From: Chryseobacterium gleum
Lineage (GTDB): Bacteria; Bacteroidota; Bacteroidia; Flavobacteriales_D; Crocinitomicaceae
Length of the DNA: 40,650 bases
Direction of reading: 5' to 3'
Assembly (NCBI GenBank): GCA_945902775.1
Contig: CAMDMY010000021.1
Span: 1 to 40,650 of the forward strand
Positions 25,978-32,802 of this stretch are shown here, one piece after another. The first letter of the stretch is position 1, and the number at the start of each line of letters is the position of its first letter. The notes beneath the pieces were generated by a model. The model made no database searches, was not told the origin of the DNA, and saw only the letters and a list, made by a program, of their open reading frames with translations. The translations under genes and the position numbers were made by a program.

Positions 25978-26409
25978 ATGGTTAATTTATTTATTGCAAA
26001 TCTAGATTGGGAAATTACATCCGACGATTTACAAGCAACTTTTTCGGCATTTGGACCAGTAACCTATGCTCATGTTGTATACGACAATGCTACTAAAAGA
26101 TCAAAAGGTTTTGGATATATTGAAATGGAAGAAACTGATCATGGTATTAATGCAATCAATGCCTTAAATGGTATGGATATTAATGGTAGAAAATTAGATG
26201 TAAAAATTGCTTCACCAAAAAGCAATAGACCAGCAAAAAAAACTACGACAACGCCAGCAAAAAAGTTTGAGAAAAAGCCATTTGGAGATAAAAAACCATT
26301 CAAAAAATTCGATAAACCTAAATCAGATTCAGGAGAAAAGAAATTCATTAAGCCGAATCCTGTTGAAAGAGATAGTGAAGGAAAAGTAATTCGTAGAACT
26401 GAACAATAA
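25978..26409 (+). CDS. RRM-domain RNA-binding protein
   Basis: The 143-residue protein has one RNA recognition motif at about residues 2-80: RNP2 LFIANL near the start and RNP1 RSKGFGYIEM near residues 41-50, with the aromatic residues that stack on RNA. The remainder is a Lys/Pro/Phe-rich basic tail with repeated KKPF motifs. Short RRM proteins of this kind are common in Bacteroidota and cyanobacteria and are often cold-induced; their RNA targets are mostly unknown. The tail differs from glycine-rich versions. The next gene starts 6 bases after the stop, suggesting one transcript. Confidence 0.9.
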   Translation: MVNLFIANLDWEITSDDLQATFSAFGPVTYAHVVYDNATKRSKGFGYIEMEETDHGINAINALNGMDINGRKLDVKIASPKSNRPAKKTTTTPAKKFEKKPFGDKKPFKKFDKPKSDSGEKKFIKPNPVERDSEGKVIRRTEQ

Positions 26410-26415
26410 TAAATT

Positions 26416-27189
26416 ATGTCTGAAGCAATAGAACAAGGACAAGTTGAATTCACGATTAGTGAATCAGGAATTGCAACAATTGAATTTGGTCATCCATTGA
26501 GTAATTCTTTACCTGGAAATATTTTAAGAAAATTAGCCAATACAATAACAGAAGTTGATAATACGCCATCTGTTAAAGTGATAATTTTGAAATCCATCGG
26601 GTCAAAAGCGTTCTGTGCTGGAGCAAGTTTCGATGAATTAATTTCAATTAATGACTTAGAAATTGGTAAAATCTTCTTTTCTGGTTTTGCAAATGTAATA
26701 AACGCATGTAGAAAAAGTCAAAAACTTATAATTGGTCGTATTCAAGGCAAAGCAGTTGGTGGTGGTGTTGGAATTGCAGCAGCTGTTGACTACTGTTTCG
26801 CAACTAAACATGCAGAAGTAAAACTTTCAGAATTAGCTGTTGGTATCGGGCCATTTGTTGTAGGACCAGTTATTGAACGCAAAATTGGTTTATCAGCAAT
26901 GAGTCAATTGGCAATAAATGCTACTGAATGGAGATCAGCAGATTGGGCTTACAAAAAAGGATTATACAGTGACCTTTATGAAACCGAATCTGAAATGGAT
27001 AAAGCAATTGATAAATTAGCTAATTTATTAGCTAATTCAAATCCTGACGCTATGCACAAATTAAAATCAATATTCTGGGAAGAGACAGAACATTGGGACA
27101 AGCTACTTTCAGATAGAGCGGAAATAAGCGGCACACTAGTTTTATCAGACTTCACTATTAATGCGATTAATTCTTTTAAAAAGAAATAA
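26416..27189 (+). CDS. Enoyl-CoA hydratase/isomerase family protein
   Basis: The 257-residue crotonase-fold protein shows both oxyanion-hole segments: AFCAGASFDEL (about 66-76) and GKAVGGGVGIAAAVDYC (about 112-128). The following acidic segment KLSELAVGIGPFVVG contains a Glu at the first catalytic position. The second catalytic Glu of true hydratases is not obvious, so the activity could be hydratase, isomerase or methylglutaconyl-CoA hydratase-like. Together with the E1 component at 32803 it could serve branched-chain amino acid breakdown, but the two genes are 5 kb apart. It starts 6 bases after the RRM gene. Confidence 0.87.
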   Translation: MSEAIEQGQVEFTISESGIATIEFGHPLSNSLPGNILRKLANTITEVDNTPSVKVIILKSIGSKAFCAGASFDELISINDLEIGKIFFSGFANVINACRKSQKLIIGRIQGKAVGGGVGIAAAVDYCFATKHAEVKLSELAVGIGPFVVGPVIERKIGLSAMSQLAINATEWRSADWAYKKGLYSDLYETESEMDKAIDKLANLLANSNPDAMHKLKSIFWEETEHWDKLLSDRAEISGTLVLSDFTINAINSFKKK

Positions 27190-27216
27190 TTCGAATATTA
27201 TTACCTTAAAATCTAG

Positions 27217-27244
27217 TTTTATTTGAAATAAAAGAATCTTTTTT
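27217..27244 (+). terminator. Weak AT-only hairpin followed by T-run
   Basis: TTTTAT (27217-27222) and ATAAAA (27228-27233) can pair and are followed by a T-run at about 27239-27244. This sits between the crotonase gene and the ribosomal promoter. With no G-C pairs in the stem, function is uncertain. Confidence 0.3.
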
Positions 27245-27252
27245 AAAATTCG

Positions 27253-27284
27253 TTTGTTAATAAACTCTAGAAGTTATATCTTTG
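27253..27284 (+). promoter_or_regulatory. Strong Bacteroidota-type promoter of the ribosomal protein operon
   Basis: TTTG at 27253-27256, exactly 20 bases, then TATCTTTG at 27277-27284 match the consensus perfectly. The predicted start near 27291 gives a leader of about 40 bases before the rplM GTG at 27331. It should drive rplM, rpsI, rpsB and tsf. Confidence 0.85.
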
Positions 27285-27330
27285 CAACCCCAAATTGGGT
27301 ATATTGTCTTATTTAATTAATAAATTTATT

Positions 27331-27786
27331 GTGGATACATTAAGTTACAAAACCATCTCTGGAAACGTAGCAACTGCTAATAAGCAGTGGTTTGTAGTAG
27401 ATGCTGAAGGCCAAACTGTTGGTCGTTTAGCTAGTAAGGTTGCGAAATTAATCCGTGGAAAACACAAGGTTAACTTCACTCCTCACGCTGACTGCGGAGA
27501 TAACGTTATCGTTATCAATGCTGAAAAAATCTCTTTCTCTGGTACAAAACTAGTAGATAAAGAGTATGTTCGTTACACTGGATACCCTGGTGGACAAAGA
27601 TTCACTTCTGCTCAGGACATGTTGAAAAAACACCCTGAACGTTTGATTGAAAAAGCTGTAAAAGGTATGTTGCCGAAAAACAAATTAGGAAGTAAATTGT
27701 TCACTAATTTAAAAGTGTACGTAGGTCCTTCTCATGATCAGGAAGCACAAAAGCCTCAAGTATTTAATCTTGACACATTCAAATAA
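27331..27786 (+). CDS. rplM: 50S ribosomal protein L13
   Basis: The 151-residue product is L13: WFVVDAEGQTVGRLASKVAK near the start, HADCGDNVIVINAEKI, YTGYPGGQR and VKGMLPKNKLG. Flavobacterial L13 proteins start with M/V-DTLSYKT. That places the start at the GTG codon at 27331, which reads as initiator Met. A TTG at 27295 is also in frame but lies within a few bases of the predicted transcript start and adds a segment foreign to L13. L13 is an early-assembling 23S rRNA-binding protein. rpsI follows after one base. Confidence 0.95.
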   Translation: MDTLSYKTISGNVATANKQWFVVDAEGQTVGRLASKVAKLIRGKHKVNFTPHADCGDNVIVINAEKISFSGTKLVDKEYVRYTGYPGGQRFTSAQDMLKKHPERLIEKAVKGMLPKNKLGSKLFTNLKVYVGPSHDQEAQKPQVFNLDTFK

Positions 27787-27787
27787 T

Positions 27788-28174
27788 ATGGAAGTAATAA
27801 ACGCATTAGGAAGAAGAAAAACGTCAGTTGCACGTGTTTACTTATCAAAAGGAACAGGTAAAATGACTGTAAATAAAAAAGATTATAAGGTGGCATTCCC
27901 TATATCTGTACTTCAAGCAAAAATTGAACGTCCATTTCAATTAACAGATACAGTTGGTCAATATGACATCTCTGTAAATGTATTTGGTGGTGGAATCAAT
28001 GGTCAAGCAGAAGCAATCCGTTTAGGTGTTGCTCGTGCTTTAGTTAAAGTTGCTGAAGAAAATAAAACATTATTGAAAGCTGAAGGTTTAATGACACGTG
28101 ATCCAAGAATGGTTGAACGTAAAAAACCAGGACAACCGAAAGCACGTAAAAAATTCCAGTTCTCGAAACGTTAA
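27788..28174 (+). CDS. rpsI: 30S ribosomal protein S9
   Basis: The 128-residue product is a full-length S9: INALGRRKTSVARVYLSKG at the start, VNVFGGGINGQAEAIRLGVA in the middle, LMTRDPRMVERKKPGQPKAR and the conserved C-terminus KKFQFSKR. This tail reaches the P-site tRNA. The rplM-rpsI pairing is nearly universal in bacteria. I chose the ATG at 27788, two bases after the rplM stop; the frame is open further upstream into rplM but S9 homology begins here. A structured leader separates it from rpsB. Confidence 0.96.
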   Translation: MEVINALGRRKTSVARVYLSKGTGKMTVNKKDYKVAFPISVLQAKIERPFQLTDTVGQYDISVNVFGGGINGQAEAIRLGVARALVKVAEENKTLLKAEGLMTRDPRMVERKKPGQPKARKKFQFSKR

Positions 28175-28192
28175 TATTTTATTATTTTGGCG

Positions 28193-28268
28193 ATTGTTTA
28201 GTACCCAAGCCTCGGAGCACCCGCATTTCGCCCCTCCGTTGTTGACATACTAAAGGAACGTAAACAAT
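28193..28268 (+). promoter_or_regulatory. Structured leader before rpsB (candidate S2-responsive RNA)
   Basis: ATTGTTTA (28193-28200) pairs perfectly with TAAACAAT (28261-28268) as a closing stem. Inside, CGGAG (28213-28217) pairs with CTCCG (28234-28238) around a C-rich loop. A competing 7-base stem is possible: TTTAGTA (28197-28203) with TACTAAA (28248-28254). The patch 28201-28245 is far more G+C-rich than its surroundings. The position, 15 bases before the rpsB ATG, fits an autoregulatory leader of the S2-EF-Ts genes. It has no U-run, so it is unlikely to be a simple terminator. Confidence 0.6.
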
Positions 28269-28283
28269 TAAAAACACATTACA

Positions 28284-29075
28284 ATGTCAAAAATAACATT
28301 TGAAAGTTTATTAGAAGCAGGTGCTCATTTTGGTCACCAAAAAAGAAAATGGAACCCGGCAATGGCGCCGTATATCTTTGAAGAGAAAAAAGGTATCCAT
28401 ATCATTGATTTAAATAAGACAATTGCACATCTTGAACAAGCATGTGCGGCAATGAAACAAATTGCTAAGTCGGGTAAAAAAGTTCTTTTTGTTGCTACTA
28501 AAAAACAAGCAAAAAGTATTATCGCTGAAAAAGTGAAAGAATTAAACATGCCTTTCGTAACTGAACGTTGGTCAGGTGGTATGTTAACAAACTTCCAAAC
28601 TACTCGTAAGTCTATTCGTAAAATGTCAATTATTGACAAAATGAAAACTGACGGTACTTGGGAAACTTTGAACAAACGAGAGCGTTTATTCAAAACTCGT
28701 CAAAGAGAAAAATTAGAGAAAAACTTTGGTTCTATCGTTGATATGACACGTCAACCAGCTGCTATTTTTATTGTTGATATCTTGAAAGAGCATATCGCAT
28801 TAGCAGAAGCAAAAAGATTAGGAATTCCTACTTTTGCTATCGTTGATACAAACTCAAATCCACGTTTAGTAGACTTTCCTATTCCAGCGAATGATGATGC
28901 TACTAAATCTATTTCTATTATTATAGATGCAATTAGCGATTCTATTAAAGAAGGATTAGAAGATCGTAAAAACTCTAAAGACAAAGCTGATTCTGATGAG
29001 GAAGCTGCTAAGTCAAAAGTTGAAGAAGTAGCTGCTGAAGTTGCTCCTGAAGAAAAAAAATCAGAAGATAAATAA
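28284..29075 (+). CDS. rpsB: 30S ribosomal protein S2
   Basis: The 263-residue protein is S2: LLEAGAHFGHQKRKWNPAM at residues 7-25, IHIIDLNKT, VLFVATKKQAK, TERWSGGMLTNFQTTRKSI, and the C-terminal IPANDDATKSISIIIDAI. The last 30 residues are an acidic Glu/Lys/Ala tail (from about 235), typical of Bacteroidota S2. S2 binds the 30S subunit late in assembly and is frequently autoregulated; here a structured leader lies in front. tsf follows after 7 bases, the normal rpsB-tsf arrangement. Confidence 0.96.
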   Translation: MSKITFESLLEAGAHFGHQKRKWNPAMAPYIFEEKKGIHIIDLNKTIAHLEQACAAMKQIAKSGKKVLFVATKKQAKSIIAEKVKELNMPFVTERWSGGMLTNFQTTRKSIRKMSIIDKMKTDGTWETLNKRERLFKTRQREKLEKNFGSIVDMTRQPAAIFIVDILKEHIALAEAKRLGIPTFAIVDTNSNPRLVDFPIPANDDATKSISIIIDAISDSIKEGLEDRKNSKDKADSDEEAAKSKVEEVAAEVAPEEKKSEDK

Positions 29076-29082
29076 CTAAAAA

Positions 29083-29922
29083 ATGGAAGCGATGGCAATA
29101 ACAGCGTCAGAGGTAAACAAATTACGTCAACAAACTGGAGCAGGAATGATGGACTGCAAAAACGCCCTTGTAGAAGCAAACGGTGATTTTGAAGTAGCAA
29201 CAGATCTTCTTCGTAAAAAAGGACAAAAAGTAGCAGCAAAAAGAGGAGATAATGATGCCCATGAAGGTTTCATTTTAGCTCAAGCTTCTGCTGATGGTAA
29301 AACAGGTGTCATTTTAACATTAAACTGTGAAACTGATTTCGTAGCTAAAAACGCAAGTTTTGGTGAATTCGTTCAAACAATTATGAATGTTGCTTTGGAT
29401 AAATTACCTAATTCAAGTGAAGAATTAGTTGCTTTACCATTTGATGATAAATTGACAATTGAACAAAAAATTGTTGATCAAGTTGGTGTTATTGGAGAAA
29501 AATTAGTTTTATCTAATTATTCTAAAATTTCTGCAGAAAAAGTTGTTTCATACAACCACCCAGGAAACCAATTAGCTACAATCGTTGCTTTAAATAGTAA
29601 TTCTGATGCTGCTGAAGATGCAGGTAAACAAGTTGCTATGCAAGTTGCGGCTATGAATCCACTTGCTTTAAGTAAAGATGGAATCGATGCTACAACTATT
29701 GAGCGTGAATTAGAAGTTGGTAAAGAATTAGCTATCCAAGAAGGTAAACCAGCTGAAATGGCTGAGAAAATCGCTCAAGGACGTTTAAATAAATTCTTCC
29801 AAGAAAACACATTATTAAGCCAACCATTTGTTCGCGATAATAAATTGACAGTTGAACAATTTTTAAATACATCTGAAAAAGGTTTAACAGTTACTGAATT
29901 CAAACGTTTTTCTTTGAGTTAA
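29083..29922 (+). CDS. tsf: Elongation factor Ts
   Basis: The 279-residue protein is EF-Ts, the nucleotide-exchange factor for EF-Tu. The N-terminal UBA-like domain has KLRQQTGAGMMDCKNALVEA (about residues 13-32), and the core begins with the hallmark LNCETDFVAKN (about 80-90). An ATG at 29092 (MAITASEV) is the other credible start and matches many homologues better; the one given is three codons longer. A strong intrinsic terminator follows 20 bases after the stop, ending the ribosomal operon. Confidence 0.95.
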   Translation: MEAMAITASEVNKLRQQTGAGMMDCKNALVEANGDFEVATDLLRKKGQKVAAKRGDNDAHEGFILAQASADGKTGVILTLNCETDFVAKNASFGEFVQTIMNVALDKLPNSSEELVALPFDDKLTIEQKIVDQVGVIGEKLVLSNYSKISAEKVVSYNHPGNQLATIVALNSNSDAAEDAGKQVAMQVAAMNPLALSKDGIDATTIERELEVGKELAIQEGKPAEMAEKIAQGRLNKFFQENTLLSQPFVRDNKLTVEQFLNTSEKGLTVTEFKRFSLS

Positions 29923-29941
29923 GTATAAAATAATAAAAAAG

Positions 29942-29976
29942 AAGCCGTTCTGAACAATGTTTAGAACGGCTTTTTT
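29942..29976 (+). terminator. Intrinsic terminator of the rplM-tsf operon
   Basis: AAGCCGTTCT (29942-29951) pairs perfectly with AGAACGGCTT (29963-29972) around an 11-base loop, and T continues to 29976. This is a clear rho-independent terminator just after tsf. Confidence 0.92.
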
Positions 29977-30030
29977 ATGTCTATTAATGAAAAAAGATTG
30001 TAAAATCAATAATAGAAAAATATAAATTCA

Positions 30031-30079
30031 ATTAAAAATCAAAAATCAAACATTAAAATTTAAACATCAAAAATCAAAT
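30031..30079. repeat. A-rich low-complexity repeat before pyrH
   Basis: The word AAAATCAAA recurs several times, at about 30035-30050 and 30068-30078, with AACATTAAAATTTAAACATC between. It lies directly upstream of the pyrH -7 box. It may help promoter opening or simply be slippage-generated sequence. Confidence 0.45.
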
Positions 30080-30082
30080 CCC

Positions 30083-30090
30083 TATATTTG
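30083..30090 (+). promoter_or_regulatory. Promoter -7 box for pyrH-frr
   Basis: TATATTTG matches TAnnTTTG exactly. A near -33 element, TTTA, lies at 30059-30062 with the usual 20-base spacer. The start site would be about 15 bases before the pyrH ATG at 30113. Confidence 0.6.
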
Positions 30091-30112
30091 TAAAGTATCA
30101 AAAAACAAAAAA

Positions 30113-30820
30113 ATGAAATACAAAAGAATACTTCTAAAGTTGAGTGGTGAATCACTAATGGGTGATAAACAATTCGGAATTGATAATAATAGATTAAGTT
30201 CATATGCTAATGAAATTAAAGAAATTCATAATTTAGGAGTAGAAATTGCTATTGTTATTGGTGGTGGAAATATATTCAGAGGTGTTCAAGCAGAACAAGG
30301 AGGAATGGATAGAACTCATGGAGACTATATGGGAATGCTAGCGACAATGATTAATAGTATGGCTCTACAAGCAGCTTTAGAATCAGCAGGTGTAAGTACA
30401 CGACTTCAATCAGCGATAGAAATGAAAGAAATTTCAGAGCCATTTGTAAGAAGAAGAGCTGTTCGTCATTTAGAAAAAGGAAGAGTTGTGATTTTTGGTG
30501 CAGGGACTGGTAATCCTTTCTTCACAACAGATTCTGCCGCTTCTCTTAGAGCAATAGAAATTAATGCAGAAGTTATCTTAAAAGGAACAAGGGTTGATGG
30601 CATTTATACTGCTGATCCTGAAAAAGATAAAACAGCAACGAAATACGACTCTATAAGTTTTGATGATGTATACAGAAAAGGGTTAAATGTTATGGATATG
30701 ACTGCTTTTACATTATGCAAAGAAAACAACTTGCCAATTATTGTTTTTGATATGGATACTCCTGGCAATTTCAAAAAATTAATGTCAGGTGATCAAGTTG
30801 GTACAATTGTTAAAAATTAA
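30113..30820 (+). CDS. pyrH: UMP kinase
   Basis: The 235-residue enzyme phosphorylates UMP to UDP with ATP in pyrimidine nucleotide synthesis. It belongs to the amino-acid kinase fold: [10 protein letters not shown] at residues 9-18, [10 protein letters not shown] (about 49-58), [41 protein letters not shown] with TTDSAA binding UMP, and [17 protein letters not shown]. The size is standard for the hexameric bacterial enzyme. It has its own promoter after the tsf terminator, and frr follows after 22 bases, giving the classic pyrH-frr pair. Confidence 0.96.
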   Translation: MKYKRILLKLSGESLMGDKQFGIDNNRLSSYANEIKEIHNLGVEIAIVIGGGNIFRGVQAEQGGMDRTHGDYMGMLATMINSMALQAALESAGVSTRLQSAIEMKEISEPFVRRRAVRHLEKGRVVIFGAGTGNPFFTTDSAASLRAIEINAEVILKGTRVDGIYTADPEKDKTATKYDSISFDDVYRKGLNVMDMTAFTLCKENNLPIIVFDMDTPGNFKKLMSGDQVGTIVKN

Positions 30821-30842
30821 TTGATTTCAAAATATAAAGAAG

Positions 30843-31406
30843 ATGGTAGAAGAACTTCAAATGATTTATGATGAGTTCAAAAGTTCAGGTAAAAAAACTT
30901 TAGAACATTTAGAATTAGAACTTCAAAAAATTCGTGCAAGTAAAGCAACGCCTTCAATGCTCCAAAGTGTTATGGTGGACTATTATGGCACCCCTACACC
31001 AATTTCTAAAGTCGCAAATGTTGGAACAATGGATGCAAGAACATTAACTGTTCAAGCTTGGGAAAAAAATATATTAAATGATATTGCTAAAGGAATAATC
31101 AATGCGAATTTAGGATTTGCTCCACAAAATAATGGAGAAATGTTAATCATTAATGTTCCTGCTTTAACAGAAGAAAGAAGAAGAGAACTTGTTAAAAAAG
31201 GAAAAGCTGAAAGTGAAAACGGGAAAGTTGTAATCAGAAATCATAGAAAAGATTCTATAGATATGGTTAAAGACTTAAAAAGTGAAGGTTTATCTGAAGA
31301 TATGGCTAAAGATGCAGAAGCAGAAATTCAAAATATCACAAATCATTTTATAAAAAAAATAGATGATTTAGTTGATCTTAAAGAGAAGGATATAATGACA
31401 ATATAA
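30843..31406 (+). CDS. frr: Ribosome recycling factor
   Basis: The 187-residue protein acts with EF-G to split post-termination ribosomes. Family features: LELELQKIRASKATPSML (about 24-41), the VDYYGTPTPISKVANVGTMD loop at the start of domain II, NVPALTEERRRELVKKGKAESEN (about 100-122) and IDDLVDLKEKDIM at the end. The length is typical. It is the last plus-strand gene before a convergent region with a direct repeat and a long AT-rich hairpin. Confidence 0.96.
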   Translation: MVEELQMIYDEFKSSGKKTLEHLELELQKIRASKATPSMLQSVMVDYYGTPTPISKVANVGTMDARTLTVQAWEKNILNDIAKGIINANLGFAPQNNGEMLIINVPALTEERRRELVKKGKAESENGKVVIRNHRKDSIDMVKDLKSEGLSEDMAKDAEAEIQNITNHFIKKIDDLVDLKEKDIMTI

Positions 31407-31418
31407 CTTCGGTACTTT

Positions 31419-31496
31419 TTTCGAAAAGAAAAACTACTCAGTCATATTTAGAGTAAAACGTGAAAATTTCGAAAAGAAAAATTAATCAGTCATATT
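31419..31496. repeat. 30-bp direct repeat, two copies
   Basis: Copies at 31419-31448 and 31467-31496 start with the identical TTTCGAAAAGAAAAA and end with the identical CAGTCATATT. They differ at 2 of 30 positions and are offset by 48 bases. No third copy is seen in this gap. The repeat lies between frr and the hairpin at 31502. Confidence 0.8.
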
Positions 31497-31501
31497 AAAA
31501 G

Positions 31502-31546
31502 AATTGATAATTGATAATCTACCTTGTATATTATCAATTATCAATT
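31502..31546. terminator. 17-bp AT-rich inverted repeat between convergent genes
   Basis: Arms 31502-31518 and 31530-31546 are perfect complements with an 11-base loop. Each arm itself contains a doubled ATTGATA unit. The right arm reaches the stop codon of the OmpA-like gene (31545-31547, minus). It can serve as a bidirectional terminator for frr and that gene, although the stem is mostly A-T. Confidence 0.6.
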
Positions 31547-32729
31547 ATAATACCTTAATCTCTACCCTCCTATTCATTTGTTCTTCATAGGAAAATCGAG
31601 GATTAGGAAATATTGGCCTTGTATTACCATATCCTTTAGTAATCATTCTATCTTTGCTTATACCATTCATTACTAGATAATTAAAAACTCTTTTAGCTCT
31701 AGCTTCTGAAATTTTTTGACCGGCGAAACTATTTTCTTCCATTGAAAAAACATGTCCTTGAATCTCAATTTTAACTTCAGAGTTCAAGGCTAAAAAATCT
31801 TTTAATCGATTTAATCGAGGTGTCGATGATGGTAGAAAATCACTTGACCCGGGAATGAATTCAATTTGTTCAATGGTAAAACTTTTACCCTTCTTAATCG
31901 GCTCTAATAATATCATTATTTCAGCATTCGTATTCGCCATTATTGATTCAATTTTATCATTGAAAAAATACCCCTTAGCATCGCATTTAATGACCATTTT
32001 ACATGGTTTTAGTACTTGAAAATAAAAATCACTCCCTAAATACAATGCGTCTAGATTATCACATCTTGAGATAATTAAATTTGCTACAATTGGTAAACCA
32101 GTTACAGCATCTCGAACTTTGAAATTCAAAGCAGTAGAAAACTCATCATCCCTAAAATCAATTATTTTAGTCTCTCCTTTATCTTGTTCTTCTTGTATTT
32201 CTAGTGACGAAAAATTAAAATTTAATCTTAATTTTTCTTTCAATTTTATATTTGTATTAAATAATAATGCTATTTTTTGTCCTTTCTTTAGATCTAAAGA
32301 ATATAAACTTCTTTTTGTCTCACGTTTACTGATTTCAACATAATTTGAATCAGTATCACTAAATAAACGTTTGATTTCAGCTGATCCTTTATGTATTTCC
32401 TCACAAATATCCTTTCTTTCTTGTAAAAAAACTACTAATTGCAAATAACCTTTAGGTATATCAGCATCTAACGTTACTACTCCATTTGATGGTGCAATAA
32501 ATACACACCAAATCGAATTTTTTTCAGAAATGGTAGATAAAGAAGGGTATGAATGTATATCATTTTGTCTACCTGAACTTCCTAAAAATTCAACAGAAAA
32601 GTTTCCAGATTCAAATATATTAATCGCTCCCTCACAGTCTGCTATAGAAGCAGTAACTAAATCTTTTTGAGATAAAACACTCAATTGATGAAGTAAAAAA
32701 AGTATTAATATATATAGCTGTTTATTCAT
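31545..32729 (-). CDS. OmpA-domain envelope protein
   Basis: The 394-residue product has a signal peptide (about residues 1-20, ending LSVLS before QK). An N-terminal region of about 160 residues resembles a carbohydrate-binding or PPC-like sandwich, and a middle domain (about 195-275) begins FKVRDAVTGLPIVANLII, resembling a carboxypeptidase-regulatory Ig fold. The C-terminal OmpA-like peptidoglycan-binding domain (about 282-394) shows IEIQGHVFS, SEARAKRVFNYLVMNGI, GYGNTRP and NRRVEI. It should tether an outer-membrane or periplasmic assembly to peptidoglycan. Its own -7 box lies at 32741. Exact partners are unknown. Confidence 0.85.
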   Translation of the reverse strand: MNKQLYILILFLLHQLSVLSQKDLVTASIADCEGAINIFESGNFSVEFLGSSGRQNDIHSYPSLSTISEKNSIWCVFIAPSNGVVTLDADIPKGYLQLVVFLQERKDICEEIHKGSAEIKRLFSDTDSNYVEISKRETKRSLYSLDLKKGQKIALLFNTNIKLKEKLRLNFNFSSLEIQEEQDKGETKIIDFRDDEFSTALNFKVRDAVTGLPIVANLIISRCDNLDALYLGSDFYFQVLKPCKMVIKCDAKGYFFNDKIESIMANTNAEIMILLEPIKKGKSFTIEQIEFIPGSSDFLPSSTPRLNRLKDFLALNSEVKIEIQGHVFSMEENSFAGQKISEARAKRVFNYLVMNGISKDRMITKGYGNTRPIFPNPRFSYEEQMNRRVEIKVL

Positions 32730-32740
32730 AGTAGTTATAA

Positions 32741-32748
32741 CAAATATA
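32741..32748 (-). promoter_or_regulatory. Candidate -7 box for the OmpA-domain gene
   Basis: On the minus strand TATATTTG (32748 to 32741) matches TAnnTTTG and ends 11 bases before the ATG at 32729. No TTTG is found at the normal spacing, so support is partial. The start would be only a few bases from the ATG. Confidence 0.4.
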
Positions 32749-32802
32749 AAAATAAAATTATATATTATATCTAATTACAATAACTTAAAAAAACATAAAG
32801 TT

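Noticed and set aside
26139-26453. 104-codon minus-strand frame opposite the RRM gene
   Set aside because: Antisense to a clear RRM protein and its basic tail.
28201-28245. tRNA or other stable RNA gene in the GC-rich patch
   Set aside because: Too short for a tRNA, no cloverleaf or T-loop motif; the stems fit a leader structure better.
28751-29239. 162-codon minus-strand frame across rpsB and tsf
   Set aside because: Antisense to two certain genes; the Leu/Ser-rich translation is a composition artefact.
31419-31496. CRISPR-like repeat-spacer unit
   Set aside because: Only two imperfect copies with an 18-base spacer, and no cas genes in the window.
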